From assembly GCA_005406025.1 (NCBI GenBank), contig BGZK01001577.1, positions 62,001-126,000 of the forward strand: 64,000 bases of DNA. Direction: 5' to 3'. Positions within the stretch are counted from its first letter, which is position 1, and every line of letters begins with the position of its first letter. Below the pieces are notes generated by a model. The model was not told the DNA's origin. It did not search any database and worked only from the letters and a program-made list of their open reading frames with translations. Source of the stretch: Eumeta japonica. Its lineage: Eukaryota > Arthropoda > Insecta > Lepidoptera > Psychidae. Positions 51,001-62,580 of this stretch are shown here, piece by piece. The position numbers were made by a program, and so were the translations under genes.

Positions 51001-51489
51001 ATTACAAAAATATTAATTTTTAAATCGTTCAATCAAAACCACATTTAACTGATAATTTGAATTTAATGTTACTCATTATCAACAGTCCATGCATAATATT
51101 TCTGTAAAAATTTACTTTTACTTTTTCTTTTTCGATTAATATTATTTATGTGTTATGTTTTATTTATTCCGTTTTCAGGACCTGCCATAGATTTTAAACT
51201 TCGCAGGACTAAATTGGCATCAGATGATCTCTTCAAGCAGGCATGCAAAGTACCAAGAGAAGTTAGGCCAGTTGTTAAAAAGAACATTACTAGAGATGCA
51301 TTTGGTTCTAAACTGGGACGTATCCATATGGGCAAACAGGATATCATGAAACTGCAGACTAGAAAGATGAAAGGCTTACGAAAAACCCCAGAGGAGAGAA
51401 AGCAAATGTTAAAGAAAAAAAAGGAAAGAACACAAACCTTGACTGAAAATGTTAGAGCTCCATCTGCCAAGAAAGTCAAAAAGCAATAA
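48023..51489 (+). CDS. RPF2: Ribosome production factor 2 homologue (Brix domain, five exons)
   Basis: RPF2 works in the nucleolus with RRS1 to bring 5S rRNA and the uL18/uL5 proteins into the pre-60S ribosome. Exons are 48023-48045, 48124-48339, 49174-49447, 50496-50637 and 51179-51489. Phases agree and the 966 nt give 321 residues, against about 306 in human. The Brix domain spans roughly residues 29-230, with GSHSKKRPHN at 93-102, RRLKSLFTDFF-type sequence near 160 (here LKRLKSLFTDFF), and RTPRIELEEIGP at 209-220. The basic tail carries GRIHMGKQDI and LQTRKMKGL (265-285) and ends in a Lys-rich stretch. The first ATG follows the promoter E-box and is the only in-frame start in exon 1. An AATAAA overlaps the stop region. 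Alternative Brix proteins (RPF1, BRIX1, IMP4, PPAN) do not carry this C-terminal signature. Confidence 0.97.
48124..48339 (+). CDS. RPF2: RPF2 exon 2
   Basis: After a TTTACAG acceptor the exon encodes the basic N-terminal region and the start of the Brix domain, including ILKDLYNLKKPDAAYLSRKN. It ends GAAAA before a weak GTTAGT donor, which is required to keep phase with exon 3. Confidence 0.9.
49174..49447 (+). CDS. RPF2: RPF2 exon 3 (Brix core)
   Basis: The exon follows an ATTACAG acceptor and encodes residues about 80-171 with GSHSKKRPHN, the GRTFDNGVLDMIE segment and the KPCLVFNG segment. It ends with AAG before GTAAAT in phase 0. Confidence 0.95.
50496..50637 (+). CDS. RPF2: RPF2 exon 4
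   Basis: The exon follows TTTTTCAG and encodes residues about 172-219, from VESIRLQGLEHVLSF to RTPRIELEEIG, which is diagnostic for RPF2. The last base G is completed by GA of exon 5 as a Gly codon. Confidence 0.95.
51179..51489 (+). CDS. RPF2: RPF2 exon 5 (basic C-terminal tail)
   Basis: The exon starts after GTTTTCAG and ends at TAA 51487-51489. It encodes the RRTKLASDDLFKQA region, the GRIHMGKQDI motif and a lysine-rich nucleolar-type tail. Confidence 0.96.
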
Positions 51490-51490
51490 A
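51485..51490 (+). terminator. AATAAA at the RPF2 stop codon, with further copies at 51603 and 51732
   Basis: Poly(A) signal hexamers occur at the stop codon and again about 115 and 245 bases downstream. The later ones are the more likely functional signals. Confidence 0.4.
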
Positions 51491-51499
51491 ATATGTCTA

Positions 51500-53930
51500 A
51501 ATCATTAAATTTTCTTTTAATTCATGTTATTGGATCATAATTGATTACTTATTTAATTATTACTTAACCCACACAAAAAAAAATGTGATGGTATATACTA
51601 TTTAATAAAATTGATATGAACAGTGCTGCTACAAATATATTTTATATAGACAGCATTTACATTCTTATAGTGCTGTTGAAAAATCATTAAGAAAATTTCA
51701 TATTAACAAAAAGCATTCTTAGAGTTCTCATTTAATAAAGTAGATGTTATTAGATGTTGCACTCCCACTTGCATAGAGACAAACCTAAACTAAATTACAA
51801 ATATATCCCAATTGAAAATTTGTAATTAGAATCAATAGTTTATAAAGTATGTGGTGATTGTTTTATTCTCCATCTTGTATATGAAAAATATTAAATACTC
51901 TATTGAAAAACAAATAAGAGACAATGTTAGTTTTCCTTTCAGGGGTGGTCATAGAATTGTAGTGTTTCAGCAATTTTATTTGAAGATTATTGGTGCTACA
52001 AATATGAAAATTATAAAACAATACTTTCAAACAAATACATTGGTAAAAAAGTTTTCAAAAAATATACTTGATACATAAAATATACTATTTGTTTATATGT
52101 ATATATCTATATTTTAACATATAGCAGTAAAAATTACTGTTAATTGATAAATAGATATTGTTTGGTAGATTTTTTAATATGCATCAGATAGATTTGATAC
52201 ATATAAAAATACATTGACATCAAATGCAAGAAAACACCGACATACGATGTCGATGTTTTCTTTACACCCCTTCTAGATTCATGAAACAATGGCAAAAGGA
52301 TGATCACCTTTGAGTTGAGTACAACTAACTAGATTCTTTGACAGATTTTTCTGAAAGCCAATAGATACAGGCATAGGCAGGTGCAGATCCAGTGAGAAGG
52401 GAGGGTTCATGCCCAGGGAGCATTTTCGTTTAGATTGGGGCCTGTTCTGACTGAACTACTATTATGTTACCGTCACCTGACTAGTAGGCCGGATCCGTCC
52501 TTGAGTCAAGAGCAGACAAATATTAAGCGGGCGGTTAATCGTCACATTTAAACTGATGAAAACATGAAATGTTACTAATTGAAATTGAGAAGAGGGCGGC
52601 TGGGAATGCACGGTCTATAGGGTGATCAATACTGCAAGGTCGTCTGCCTATAAATGTCTTCCGTGTTTCCCGTTCGTAGACTTCCATTTTCTGTATAATA
52701 ATATCTCGCGAAATACCGGACTATGCCCCATAGCGCTCAGTATAGCTTTTTACAATCAAGCTTATATGTGCGTCTACCGACTTGACTCAAACCCGGCTTG
52801 GGAATTCTTGCTCTAATCTATTCGAGACATGAGTTTAAGGTCATCATTTTTCTTTTCACAAGGTTTTGCTTTTTTCTTCACTAATGTATGTACGCAATGT
52901 TCTCCCCTTCTTTTTAGTGCGATATCAACAATCTAAGAGACAACTAGCGAGAAAAATATCGCATCCTCTATATTTTGTGGCAGAATATTGTTAAAGTAAT
53001 TGTAACCAATGTGCAATCTAATTTTACGGTTTCTTACGCTATCATGGGCCATTTTAACGCTACATGATCTACATGCAGGAGAAATTTCCGTCTAAGTATT
53101 TGGTGAAACGCTGAAGCATATTATCAAGTACGGTGATAAGCTTCCTCCATGTGACGCAGTGACTTTTCTAATTGTAACAAAAAACTTGCTTATATAAGCT
53201 AATAGGTACTTACTAATCGTATTGTTACGAGCAGCCGCGTTCTTAGCTGACAATTGGATTGTAGAACTTGAAATGTAACGTAATAAATGATCTTTTCTGT
53301 GTCATAATTTATTTCTCGTATAGAGATTTAGTTAAGGATCGATTTTATTTTGTTTCGTGTGTTTTATATTTGTGTATTATTAAATGTTTACAATATGTAT
53401 ATTTTATTGCCCGAGTAAAGATTATTGGCATGGATTATTTATTGTTATTTAGGTGTATTATAGAAAAGTTTTTAAATTGTGTTTGTATGAATGTATAATT
53501 CTTTTAAATTCACATATCGTCAGTTATGTTCTAGCACTGCGTAAGTCATTTTTTGACGGTTAAAATATTTTGATACCATTCGATGAAGAAAGACCGCGCG
53601 CTTCTTTCCGAACAATCAGAAAGAAGATAGCTAGCCAATAGTGCTGCATATTTGGATAAAACTGACACCGCGTAAGTAAAACATAGGAATACCTATATTT
53701 TCTTTTTTACTGTTATTGCTAAAAACATAAACGTGTGGAAAATCGCCAGTCGACACATATCGCAAAGCTCCGTAATTATTCGTCGAAGCCAGCTGTCCTC
53801 TTACATTAACTTTATTAAACGAGGATTTCCCAACACATATCTTTTATGTATTATTTTACAATCCAACATGTATTATTTTCTTTTGTTCGTTAAGAATACG
53901 GGGCTCTCTGTCGTCATTATCTGAAGATAA
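51500..53930. other. Spacer downstream of RPF2
   Basis: The first 300 bases probably contain the RPF2 3' untranslated region. Beyond that there is no gene or clear repeat. A GC-richer patch at 52380-52550 is unassigned. Confidence 0.45.
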
Positions 53931-53989
53931 TCCGTATATTGTTCGATAAATACTGGGGGGCGAAGGAGCATATTTACCTTAAGGAGCCT

Positions 53990-54475
53990 TAAGTACTACA
54001 ACTGGCATGTCCTCATCTGATGAATCTTCTGCAGAGCCTCGTGCGATTGATTTGATGTTCGCAGGGTCGGTATTCACCTCTAATAGTGGTTCTAATTTCA
54101 CATAGCAGGTTTAAATATTAAGACATTTACAAAAGCCTCTCTTGGAAGATTCACAAAAACAGCTAAACCACCTTTAGTTCAAATAACAACGTCGTTCTGT
54201 AAATATTTGGTGAACTTACATAGATCCAACGAGTCGTGGTTTTTTTTGGCATGTCTTGTATTTGTTGTATAGTCCCTTTTTCTATCAAAAAAAAAGTTTA
54301 ATTGTACTGATGCCATTCAGGTGTTTTAAAAATGCTGTCACATTTGGAATTATCGTGTCGGTCGCTACAATTTTGTCAGCGGTGCGCTTTAAGTATCCTC
54401 CAATTCCATCTGCGGGGCCTCTACCATATCCTGCATCGAAAAAAGGCCGAGTCGTAGCAGCAAACCCATAATCAA
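53990..54475 (-). pseudogene. Decayed ORF with GRGPADGIGGYLKR motif
   Basis: On the minus strand, 54475-54287 reads FFDAGYGRGPADGIGGYLKR followed by TADKIVATDTIIP and a stop. After further stops and shifts a second open block at about 54100-53993 reads VKLEPLLEVNTDPANIKS. The GxGPxDGIGG-KR motif resembles, as I recall, a family of transposon-associated arthropod ORFs with HGKGxxDGIGG. It is degraded and its identity is unconfirmed. Confidence 0.4.
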
Positions 54476-54779
54476 AACATTTTGTGCAAATTTATCTTAG
54501 ATCATCTATTCAAGGTTAAACAGATATTCTAAGAAAAAAAAATGCGTTTTTTATAATAACAAGTATGACAATTTTTTATAACAAGTAGTACAAAAAATAT
54601 CTTAGGAGTTACTTAGAATGTCTACAGAGTTACCGTAACAGTAACCCAGGATACAATTCAGTTATTTTTATCAAAAACTCATGCCAAATTTTGAATAAAG
54701 TATTGTATTGTACAATACAGTCAATATGAAAAGTAATTTACAATAAAACAATCATTTTTAAGACGATAAATAAATCACT

Positions 54780-55030
54780 TGCTTTGAGAAAATTCAATCG
54801 CTCAGTAAACGACCTAAAAAGGTACACCCTCCCGTCAAACTAGCGGCCGATTGGTGGCGTTTCGGCGACGATCAAAGGATGCCGCTGCCTTGGGGGCTAT
54901 TCAAGTATTATGTAAGCAGAATTTGTATAATTCCTGCACCTCCTTCACCTTGTCAACGAAAATAAGTAAACCTCTTATCCCTCCCCCCTATGCTTACGAA
55001 AACATTGGTATATTTTTTTTTTGGTTTTCA
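54780..55030. repeat. GC-richer dispersed repeat remnant
   Basis: The phrases ACACCCTCCCGTCAAACTAGC and GGTGGCGTTTCGGCGACGATC look like a repeat tail. No copy elsewhere in the window was found, so support is weak. Confidence 0.25.
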
Positions 55031-55792
55031 TGAGCGGTAGTTATCAAGTCTAGAAATAAAGAATTTTGAGACTATAAAGGAACTTATGGCACATTTAATA
55101 TTTATTTACACAACCTATTATATAAATATTGTATTCTTAACAAAAGAACGTTATTTATTTAATTTATTTTATTAAAAATTGTTAGGCAATTTTAACAGTG
55201 GCAAAATGGATCAATAGTAAAACGACATGGATGCATAAAGGGAAGATGCATAATTGCTTACTATTTTATTATTGAAATGCAGCTCGTCATAATAGAAATA
55301 TGTATTCTGTCAAAGTATAAATGTATTTATATTTGTGTCTTACATTTTACAATACCATCTTACTGTACCAAAGAAAAACGAGGGAAATGACGTTTCAATC
55401 GAAAGACCACAAGAAAAAGGTTTATTTTTAAATACGATTAGTACAAAAAACAATGTTCTTGTTACTGGATCACAATAAGGCATATTTTTTAAAATTTGTT
55501 GGTGCTGTTCTAAAACAATGCCTTAGTAGAGCGGTTTAACATTGTTTTAATTATTTATTATTGTTTTTTGTTTCAATGCATGAACATGATCATAGGATAT
55601 TTTTCTGCAGAGTAAAAGGTAATGTAGTAATAACACGATATTATAGTTAACGTAAAATTTTATTATTATTATTTTGATTGAAACATACATTAAAGGTCTT
55701 GACTATTTCTAAGTCTTTTAAAGTGTAATAATACAAATGCTTCTAATTATTTGTGTCTTAAAATAGGTGACGATTCATTAAATATTAAAATA

Positions 55793-56193
55793 TTTTTGAC
55801 GTGATAACGTCTTATAAATCGATGAACGCCGGCTGCACGCACTAAAAAGCATGACTCATTGTCGCGTTGCGCCTGAGCCGAGCGTGCGAGCGAGAGGGCG
55901 GAACAATAGAGAGGTACGATTGGCCTAAGCGTTCGGCTTGTGACGCATCTATCTCTTTACTGTATAATTTAAGTAGAAATATATTTGAATTAGTGAGTGC
56001 AAATAAATGTTATTTTATCGAAAACATTGTCATTTTCAATTAACTCCTTCTTTGTATTATACAAAATAATGATAATTCAGTGATAATAATTTAATTCAAT
56101 TCGTAGAAGAATGCAATTTTTCATCAATGTTTTCTCATGACATTGTCACGTAAAATTATCGTCCGTAAATCGATTTTACAGACAACTAATTTT
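55793..56193 (+). repeat. 0.4 kb dispersed repeat, copy 2
   Basis: It is a near-complete match to 42847-43243 in direct orientation, starting TTTTTGACGTGATAACGTCTT and ending TTTTACAGACAACTAATTTT. Confidence 0.9.
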
Positions 56194-58835
56194 CGGTTAA
56201 ATGGCAATATATTATATGCTGTACATAATCTGTTAAAAGACAAGTGGAAATATATCCATATCCATTTCCTTAAATTAGATTCAATTTGTTATACAATTAT
56301 CTTTTAGATGTGATTTTAAGATTGCATAAAAAAACAATAAAATTATAAGTAACAAAAGCGACTCTATTAGATTAAGAACCGAGTCTCTATTGGTGAGCGA
56401 ATGAATGTTGTCACAACGCAGAAAGTACGAGACCAGGGTTGTTTAAGTATATTTCTATACAGGCAGCTTATATCTCAGATTTTGATGGTGTTTTAAACCG
56501 AAAAATTGAAATACTATATTACCAAATCCTCGTTAAAATACACGATGGAGTACTTGTTATAAGTAAACTGAATTTCACTTGTCAAAATAAGAAATACCTT
56601 TTTCTTTCAAAGCTTTTAACGTGTTATTTAGCCATTTTTTGACAGATCATTTCAACATCGAAACGGAAAGGCTGAGGAAACTAGACTAAATGCAACGAGT
56701 GCTAAATGGTCTGTCTTAGCACTCATTTACCGCGGCTGTTTTTGAGCGCGGAACTATTCATCTCCTCTTTTTATACGTCCATATAAAACATACATTAACT
56801 AATAAAACCTCAAACGCAATGAAGCGACCCGATATGAGATTGAATAAATTTAAACAAGTGAAAAGCGCGCGCGGTAATTCCTCTACTTCGGTTCTTTCTA
56901 ACTTAACCATAAACCACCCCGCGAGGACGAGTAAATAATTAGGGGAATTTCTTTCCAGAAAAATCAGGTACTTAAAGTAAATATACGCTGACGTAATAAT
57001 CATTCAGACCTCCTCCCGTTCCCCATGTCATCAAAAGTAAGCAAAGCAAAGACTCCCCACCTTTGGTGCTTTAGTAATACTTGAATGGTCCCTTGTTAGC
57101 GGATAATAACTAAATATTAAAGGTACCGGTTACATCTAATGTGCTTACGTCCGTCTCTGAATTAATTTTTGAACATAACTGTATATACACAACTAAAAGT
57201 AATTAGTTGGGGACATTAATGAAAGATTTTATTACATATTTTCTATAAAAAAAATTATGCCTTATTGTTGCTTTATGTTACACAGTGTAATTTACTACAT
57301 CATTGCCATCTTCATACATAATAAATATGAACTCATAGCCTCATGGAAAAAGTTTTTGTATTATAAAGTATTTACTATAGTATCGGGACGGAAATATTTT
57401 GTATGACAAGAATATTTTGTTTACTGAGTTGCCATAAATACTTAAATATATTAATAATCTAAAAGAATATGTATATATTATCCTTCATGTCCATTAACTT
57501 AAAATACATCAACAATAACAATCACTTACAACTTTATTATAAATTAATAATTTCTTTTCAATTACTATTGGGAACGAGAAAGTGTAGGTAAAAAAGTCGA
57601 TTGACCTGTCTTACGTTGGTTAGACAACACACCTGCAACTCTTGTTTTTACAGAAATTTTCATTTACAAGATTTTTTTCAAGTACTATGTCGCTTTCGCG
57701 ACTTAGGTGACGAGTTGCATTTTACCCTTTAATCTCAGTCTAGCAATTTTTTTTTTTTTTGGAAACGCTTATAATTAGCAAATATGTATGACCGTCAGGT
57801 TCTATATGGGATTAATCGTTGTCTAAATATCGAATTGATTGATATGTTTTATTTCGCATACCTTTTTCCACTAAATCAGTTTAATTCGTATTCTTTCCTT
57901 TAAAATTTAGCAAAAACCAAAATTTGTATTCTTTATTAGCAATGAATTCAATCTGCTTCAAATACCAATTAGCGACAGTGTGGCGCCAAGCTCAAAAAAA
58001 AAATGAGCGGGTGTGGACGTACGCCATATGTCTGTACAACATATATTTTAAACGATCCGTTTCATGCTCTATTTTTTACCGTATTTACCGTAAACATATT
58101 TTGCTTCTACAAACCAAGTTATGTTGAAATATCTACTAAGCTTACCTGAGGATGTTCTGCATTGGCACGAAACGGAGGTATCTAGCTATTTGTGTACATA
58201 CGAATTAATTGGCAGTTAATATATATAAGAATTTTAACACTCGCTTATGGTGTTCGCTATCTGTCGATCCTCTCAAATCATGTTAGTAGTCAGTTAGAAG
58301 AAGATTCGTAGGGGAAGATCAGGCTCGAGGGTTAGCGAAAGGTTGCACGCGGCATGTTACTGCAGGACGCAGACATACCTCATATCTATTGTCATAAAAA
58401 CTTATAATTACTTTAGACACTAAACATACATTTCCTTAATTATCTTAAATTGCTGTGCGTTCTAATCCGAAGCTTTAAAAATCTTACGAAATGTAATAAG
58501 CAAATCTTAAAAAATTGCAATATTAATTGCCACAGAAGTGTTAGTCCTTCTCTGACGAGCTATAAAGCTGATCTTATACCTATGAGGTAAGCAATTAATT
58601 TTCGGTGTGGGTATACCGATAGATATAATGCAAACGAATTGAAGTCTTATGTAATGTAAAATAAAATATTCATTTATAGAATCTCAAAATGTTAAAAACT
58701 ATATGGTGACCCTAATCGTGACCAAAATATTTAAGGCCATTACCGTGAACTATTATAATTTTAATTCTAGTCGAGAATTCCGTCTTTATTATGAGCATTC
58801 TCCTTTGACTATGCATTTTGTTTTACATATTTTAA
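56194..58835. other. Intergenic AT-rich DNA
   Basis: I see no gene, RNA or confidently assignable repeat. Confidence 0.45.
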
Positions 58836-59140
58836 TTTCCCGCCAAAAAATTGAAGTTTCATAAAATTAGGGAAGTAATTATAATCGCAGTCTGATTATC
58901 GAAAATGAAGATAACATGAAATGTCGACATTTTAAGAGTTTAAACTGTGTTTGAATGTACGTGAACTTGTATGCATGTGCCTGTATCTCTCTCTCTCTCT
59001 TTCTTTTTCTGCGTGTGCGTCTGCGTGTGTGTGTATGTACCGATGTGTGCACGCGAATGTGTCTTTATACAACTCGACAATGGCATAATCGATTTGATCA
59101 TAATTAGTATATCGATATATCTTGTTGCCCTATAAAATAT
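58836..59140 (+). repeat. Diverged third copy of the long dispersed repeat, with CT and GT tracts
   Basis: TTTCCCGCCAAAAAATTGAAG and TAAAATTAGGGAAGTAATT correspond to the hairpin at 36866-36913. Downstream CTCTCTCTCTCT and GTGTGTGTATGTAC correspond in place to the GT-rich tract. Confidence 0.4.
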
Positions 59141-59149
59141 AGGCCACTA

Positions 59150-59640
59150 TTTGTCTGTCTGCTCCTATAAATTTTAATAATTTTTATGACTATACCACGT
59201 ATTGATCGATTTTAAGGAAAGTTGGTATGTCTATAGGATACACCATTGATATTATAATCTACTGCTTGCTTATTTGTCTGTATGTCTTCACAGTAACAAG
59301 ACAACTCCGTAATGAGTTTTGATTAAATTTAATAATTTGGTACCTGGGTGAATCCATTATCGCGTAAAATATAAGCTATAAATATATTATGCCAACAATA
59401 AAATGTAGCGATTTGGTATTTTTATTTTATTTTGTCAGCCATGTTTGTTTACTTGCTTTGCTTGTAAAGAGAGAAAGGAGCAGTGAGGAGTTTGAGTTCG
59501 AGAAGGAGAGGTAAGGCAGAAGGTAGATATGGAGCGAAAGCAAAAGAAAGAGAGTAAGAACGAAAGGAATTCTACTCGAAAACAGGATCAAGATCGGAAT
59601 TGGTATCGAAATCAGAATCAAGGTTTTAATAATATGTCGC
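59150..59640 (+). repeat. Dispersed repeat related to 11780-12175
   Basis: GATCGATTTTAAGGAAAG and a downstream purine-rich block (AAGATCGGAATTGG, ATCGAAATCAGAATC) follow the same order as in the 11.8 kb copy. Confidence 0.4.
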
Positions 59641-60779
59641 TCACGGTTCTATATCATCGCGGGTGGAGCCGCATGCTAAAGCTCAATTTATATTTATCTT
59701 TTTAATTTTACCTTACATTCCTTCAATTTAAATCTATATTTATTTTGTATTATTGTTTTGATGAATCAATTTGCGTAAGAATTTACAACACAATATTTTC
59801 TTGGAAAACAACATACTTACCTTCCTGCCTTATCATACATAATTCATTCATTAACCACGAGCTCTGGTTTCTGTTAATCACAAACCGCAACCGCAAGCCG
59901 TTCCTTTTGAACACAACGAAGCGATAAACGAACGCCCCGAGAAAATTATAGGCTTTACTTTACGCCTTGATGATGTATAGAAAATTTTTTTTCGGATGAG
60001 ATCTACGTAAAGTTTAAGATCTGGTTATTACTCGTTTTCTAAAATTCATTATAGGCCATTATTTTAAAAGCGAGAAACGTATGCTTCCCGTTTGGTGTTT
60101 ATTCAATTGTCATTTTGTATGTTATTTTACGTCACATTTCCTCAACGAGGAATTCCCCAATAGCCGTAGCCAATAATGTATTCGCTGACTTGGGTAAATT
60201 TGTTGCTCTTTTTATTATATTCCATTAAGGGAATTATTCAAATTATAGTGATGATTGATAATACTATGATAAAAAATTTAAATGAAGCCAAATAATTTCA
60301 ATATCGTAATGTTACATGTGATATAGACTGAACTGTCCGAATCACCACGATTTTCTTGCCATTCTATTCCTTTTCAAAAGGAAGGCCACTGGTATAATAA
60401 GTGATTCCTGACAATATGCTGGCTTAAAAGGGAACGTTTTTGTTTGATACTATGACCCTATCAACTGAGTTCCCGGTTTAACGGCTAATAAAATCTAAAA
60501 ACGGGCCCACATAAATTGAGTCATAAGAATTGATTGATATGATTTTATATGACTATAGTTTCTTTGGTAAAGTTGTTCTAAAAAAGAAGTCTATTAATAT
60601 TTACGGAAAGATGCATGATCCATTCCATATGGTACATAATACCTATTTTACATGACCGACGACGTGATAGTAATTTTGAAAAAAAATAATTGCACGAAAT
60701 ATAGCCTTTTCCTTCTCCTAACATACTTATAAACCCTACTCAGTTGTAACAGTTTTCCTTTTAATATCGTTGTATATGG

Positions 60780-61110
60780 TACTATGGATTTTTGACATAT
60801 CCAATATATCACCTGGCAGGCAGAAGGGTTTTTGAATGAGTTAGGCAACTATATCCCACATCATGCGATAGACGAGAGAAAAAATCATCCCTACTTTACG
60901 TGTAGAAGATTTGCCCTAAAAATAACTTTTTAAGATTTTAGTCTACCACTTTCTCGGCGTGATTAAATATGTACCTATACCCATGCTAAAATACACATAT
61001 AATAGAGTCTTAGACACAATAAAAGAGTCTTAGAGTCAAACCGTAAACACAGACGAACAGACGTGACGAAATTACAAGGGCTATTTGAAGTAGTGAACCC
61101 TAAAAATTCT
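60780..61110 (+). repeat. Dispersed repeat of the GTGCGAGTC family, partial
   Basis: CATGCGATAGACGAGAG and GTCTACCACTTTCTCGGCGTG, then a GACGAACAGACGTGACG block and GTGAACCCTAAAAA, align with the second half of 33097-33700. Confidence 0.6.
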
Positions 61111-61439
61111 GTTTTAATAGGTATGATAGAATGATAAAAACCTGAAAACATTTTAAAAGCTTATCCGTAATTTAACATGATGAATATATCCCCTTGTAAT
61201 AAATTGAAATTTCTATATCTATTCAATAAATAGTCAATCACAAATTGAATTTTCACATTTAGACATTGTACCTAATATTTGCGCCATTTATAAAATTGAA
61301 TCACGGCTGTAATAGTTTTCGAACATAAGTACTATTACTACTGAGGATGTCGCTCAAGTAATGCCAGGTTTTATATCTGAAATGTGTTCGCTTCTTATAA
61401 ACGTATCTTAAGTCGTTACGACAAAGTCTTTAGTTTTCT

Positions 61440-62100
61440 ATGAAAAGTACAACTGATTTACTTTCTTTAATGACACTGTCTACGTTAATTGACGGAGCAA
61501 GGCTGGAGCAAGACATGCAGTGCGATAAGTATGAAATTCGTGCATTGTTAAAACATTATTGGAAACAAAAGTGTAAAGCAGCTGCAGCAACAGGGAAATT
61601 ATATGAAATCGAAGAAGAAGATACATTGAATGAGCGAAGAACACAGCGTTGGTTTAATAGTTATAAAAGTGGAGATTTGACGCCGGTAGATCATTGAACA
61701 ATAGAATATATGATGTTTTGCCTTAGAAATATTCAGGTTTAATAAACTGAGAAGGGGTGCTCTTAAAATATGACAATGCTAGAAAACATACTGCGAATTT
61801 ACGTGTGATAAGATCGATGATGGTGAGTAAAAATGTGGTAATGAACTCCTACCACATCCAGCATTTAGTCGGGACCTTGCATTATCAGATTGTGAAATTC
61901 GTTCGTGGAAAAAAATATAAGTCCAAAGGAGTTGCAGCACGGCAATTCTTTGCATCTTTCTTTGAGTTAAAGAATGGTTTAACCAAAGTCTCAGAGAGCT
62001 TGCTGGACCTTTGGTTAGGACTACAGAATACGAAGGGATTTAACATTAAGTTTTAAACAAAGTGGACATTGAAAACCGACGTTATTTATGACACACCTTA
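61440..62100 (+). pseudogene. Decayed mariner-like element with N- and C-terminal transposase parts
   Basis: The frame 61440-61697 encodes a DNA-binding part (KYEIRALLKHYWKQK, then LNERRTQRWFNSYKSGD). Frame 61757-62056 encodes YDNARKHTANL, the second catalytic Asp region, through KYKSKGVAARQFFASFF. The middle of the transposase, including the first catalytic Asp region, is missing. The 3' terminus GACGTTATTTATGACACACC matches the element at 16396 in opposite orientation. Confidence 0.82.
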
Positions 62101-62339
62101 ATAATAATAAGCTACAAAAATCAATAAGAGAACAGAAGTCAGAACTAGAATATCAAACAATTTATTATCTGAAAAGACGGGCGAATACAAATCTAATAAT
62201 AGAATGTAATAATTATACAACAAAATAATACTACTTGTCAAAATATTTATTGTGTTTTTCTTCAGATTAAGCTCACCCTATTGCACAAGCATTCCATTAT
62301 ATAATCTTATTATTTCACCCTTTGATATGCGATGAGGAA

Positions 62340-62580
62340 AAAGGCATGAATAGGTCCCTGCACGCTACCCCAATGCGGATTGGAGGCTGCTGACGACGTT
62401 CTCGACGTAATACTGACCATCGCATCGACAAAGTCTGCGACCGACGGCTTAATATTCTCTCTAAGCGTAGAAGAAATGGTTTGCTTTCATTTAAGTTAAA
62501 AAATTATTGCCCGTTGTCAAAAATCGAACTCGGCACCTTCTAATTCAAAGGCAAGATGTTGACCATCATCGATCATCGTT
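62340..62580 (-). mobile_element. tRNA-derived SINE remnant
   Basis: On the minus strand GGTCAACATCTTGCC (A-box region) is followed about 30 bases later by GAGTTCGATTTT (B-box), the spacing of a tRNA promoter. Then follows a non-tRNA body containing GCCGTCGGTCGCAGACTTTG. It is diverged from a functional tRNA. Confidence 0.55.

Noticed and set aside
51153..51479. Minus-strand open frame of 108 residues
   Set aside because: It is the complement of the lysine-rich last exon of RPF2.
62340..62580. Functional tRNA gene
   Set aside because: A- and B-box-like words are present, but the flanking sequence cannot form a normal tRNA cloverleaf, so a SINE is more likely.
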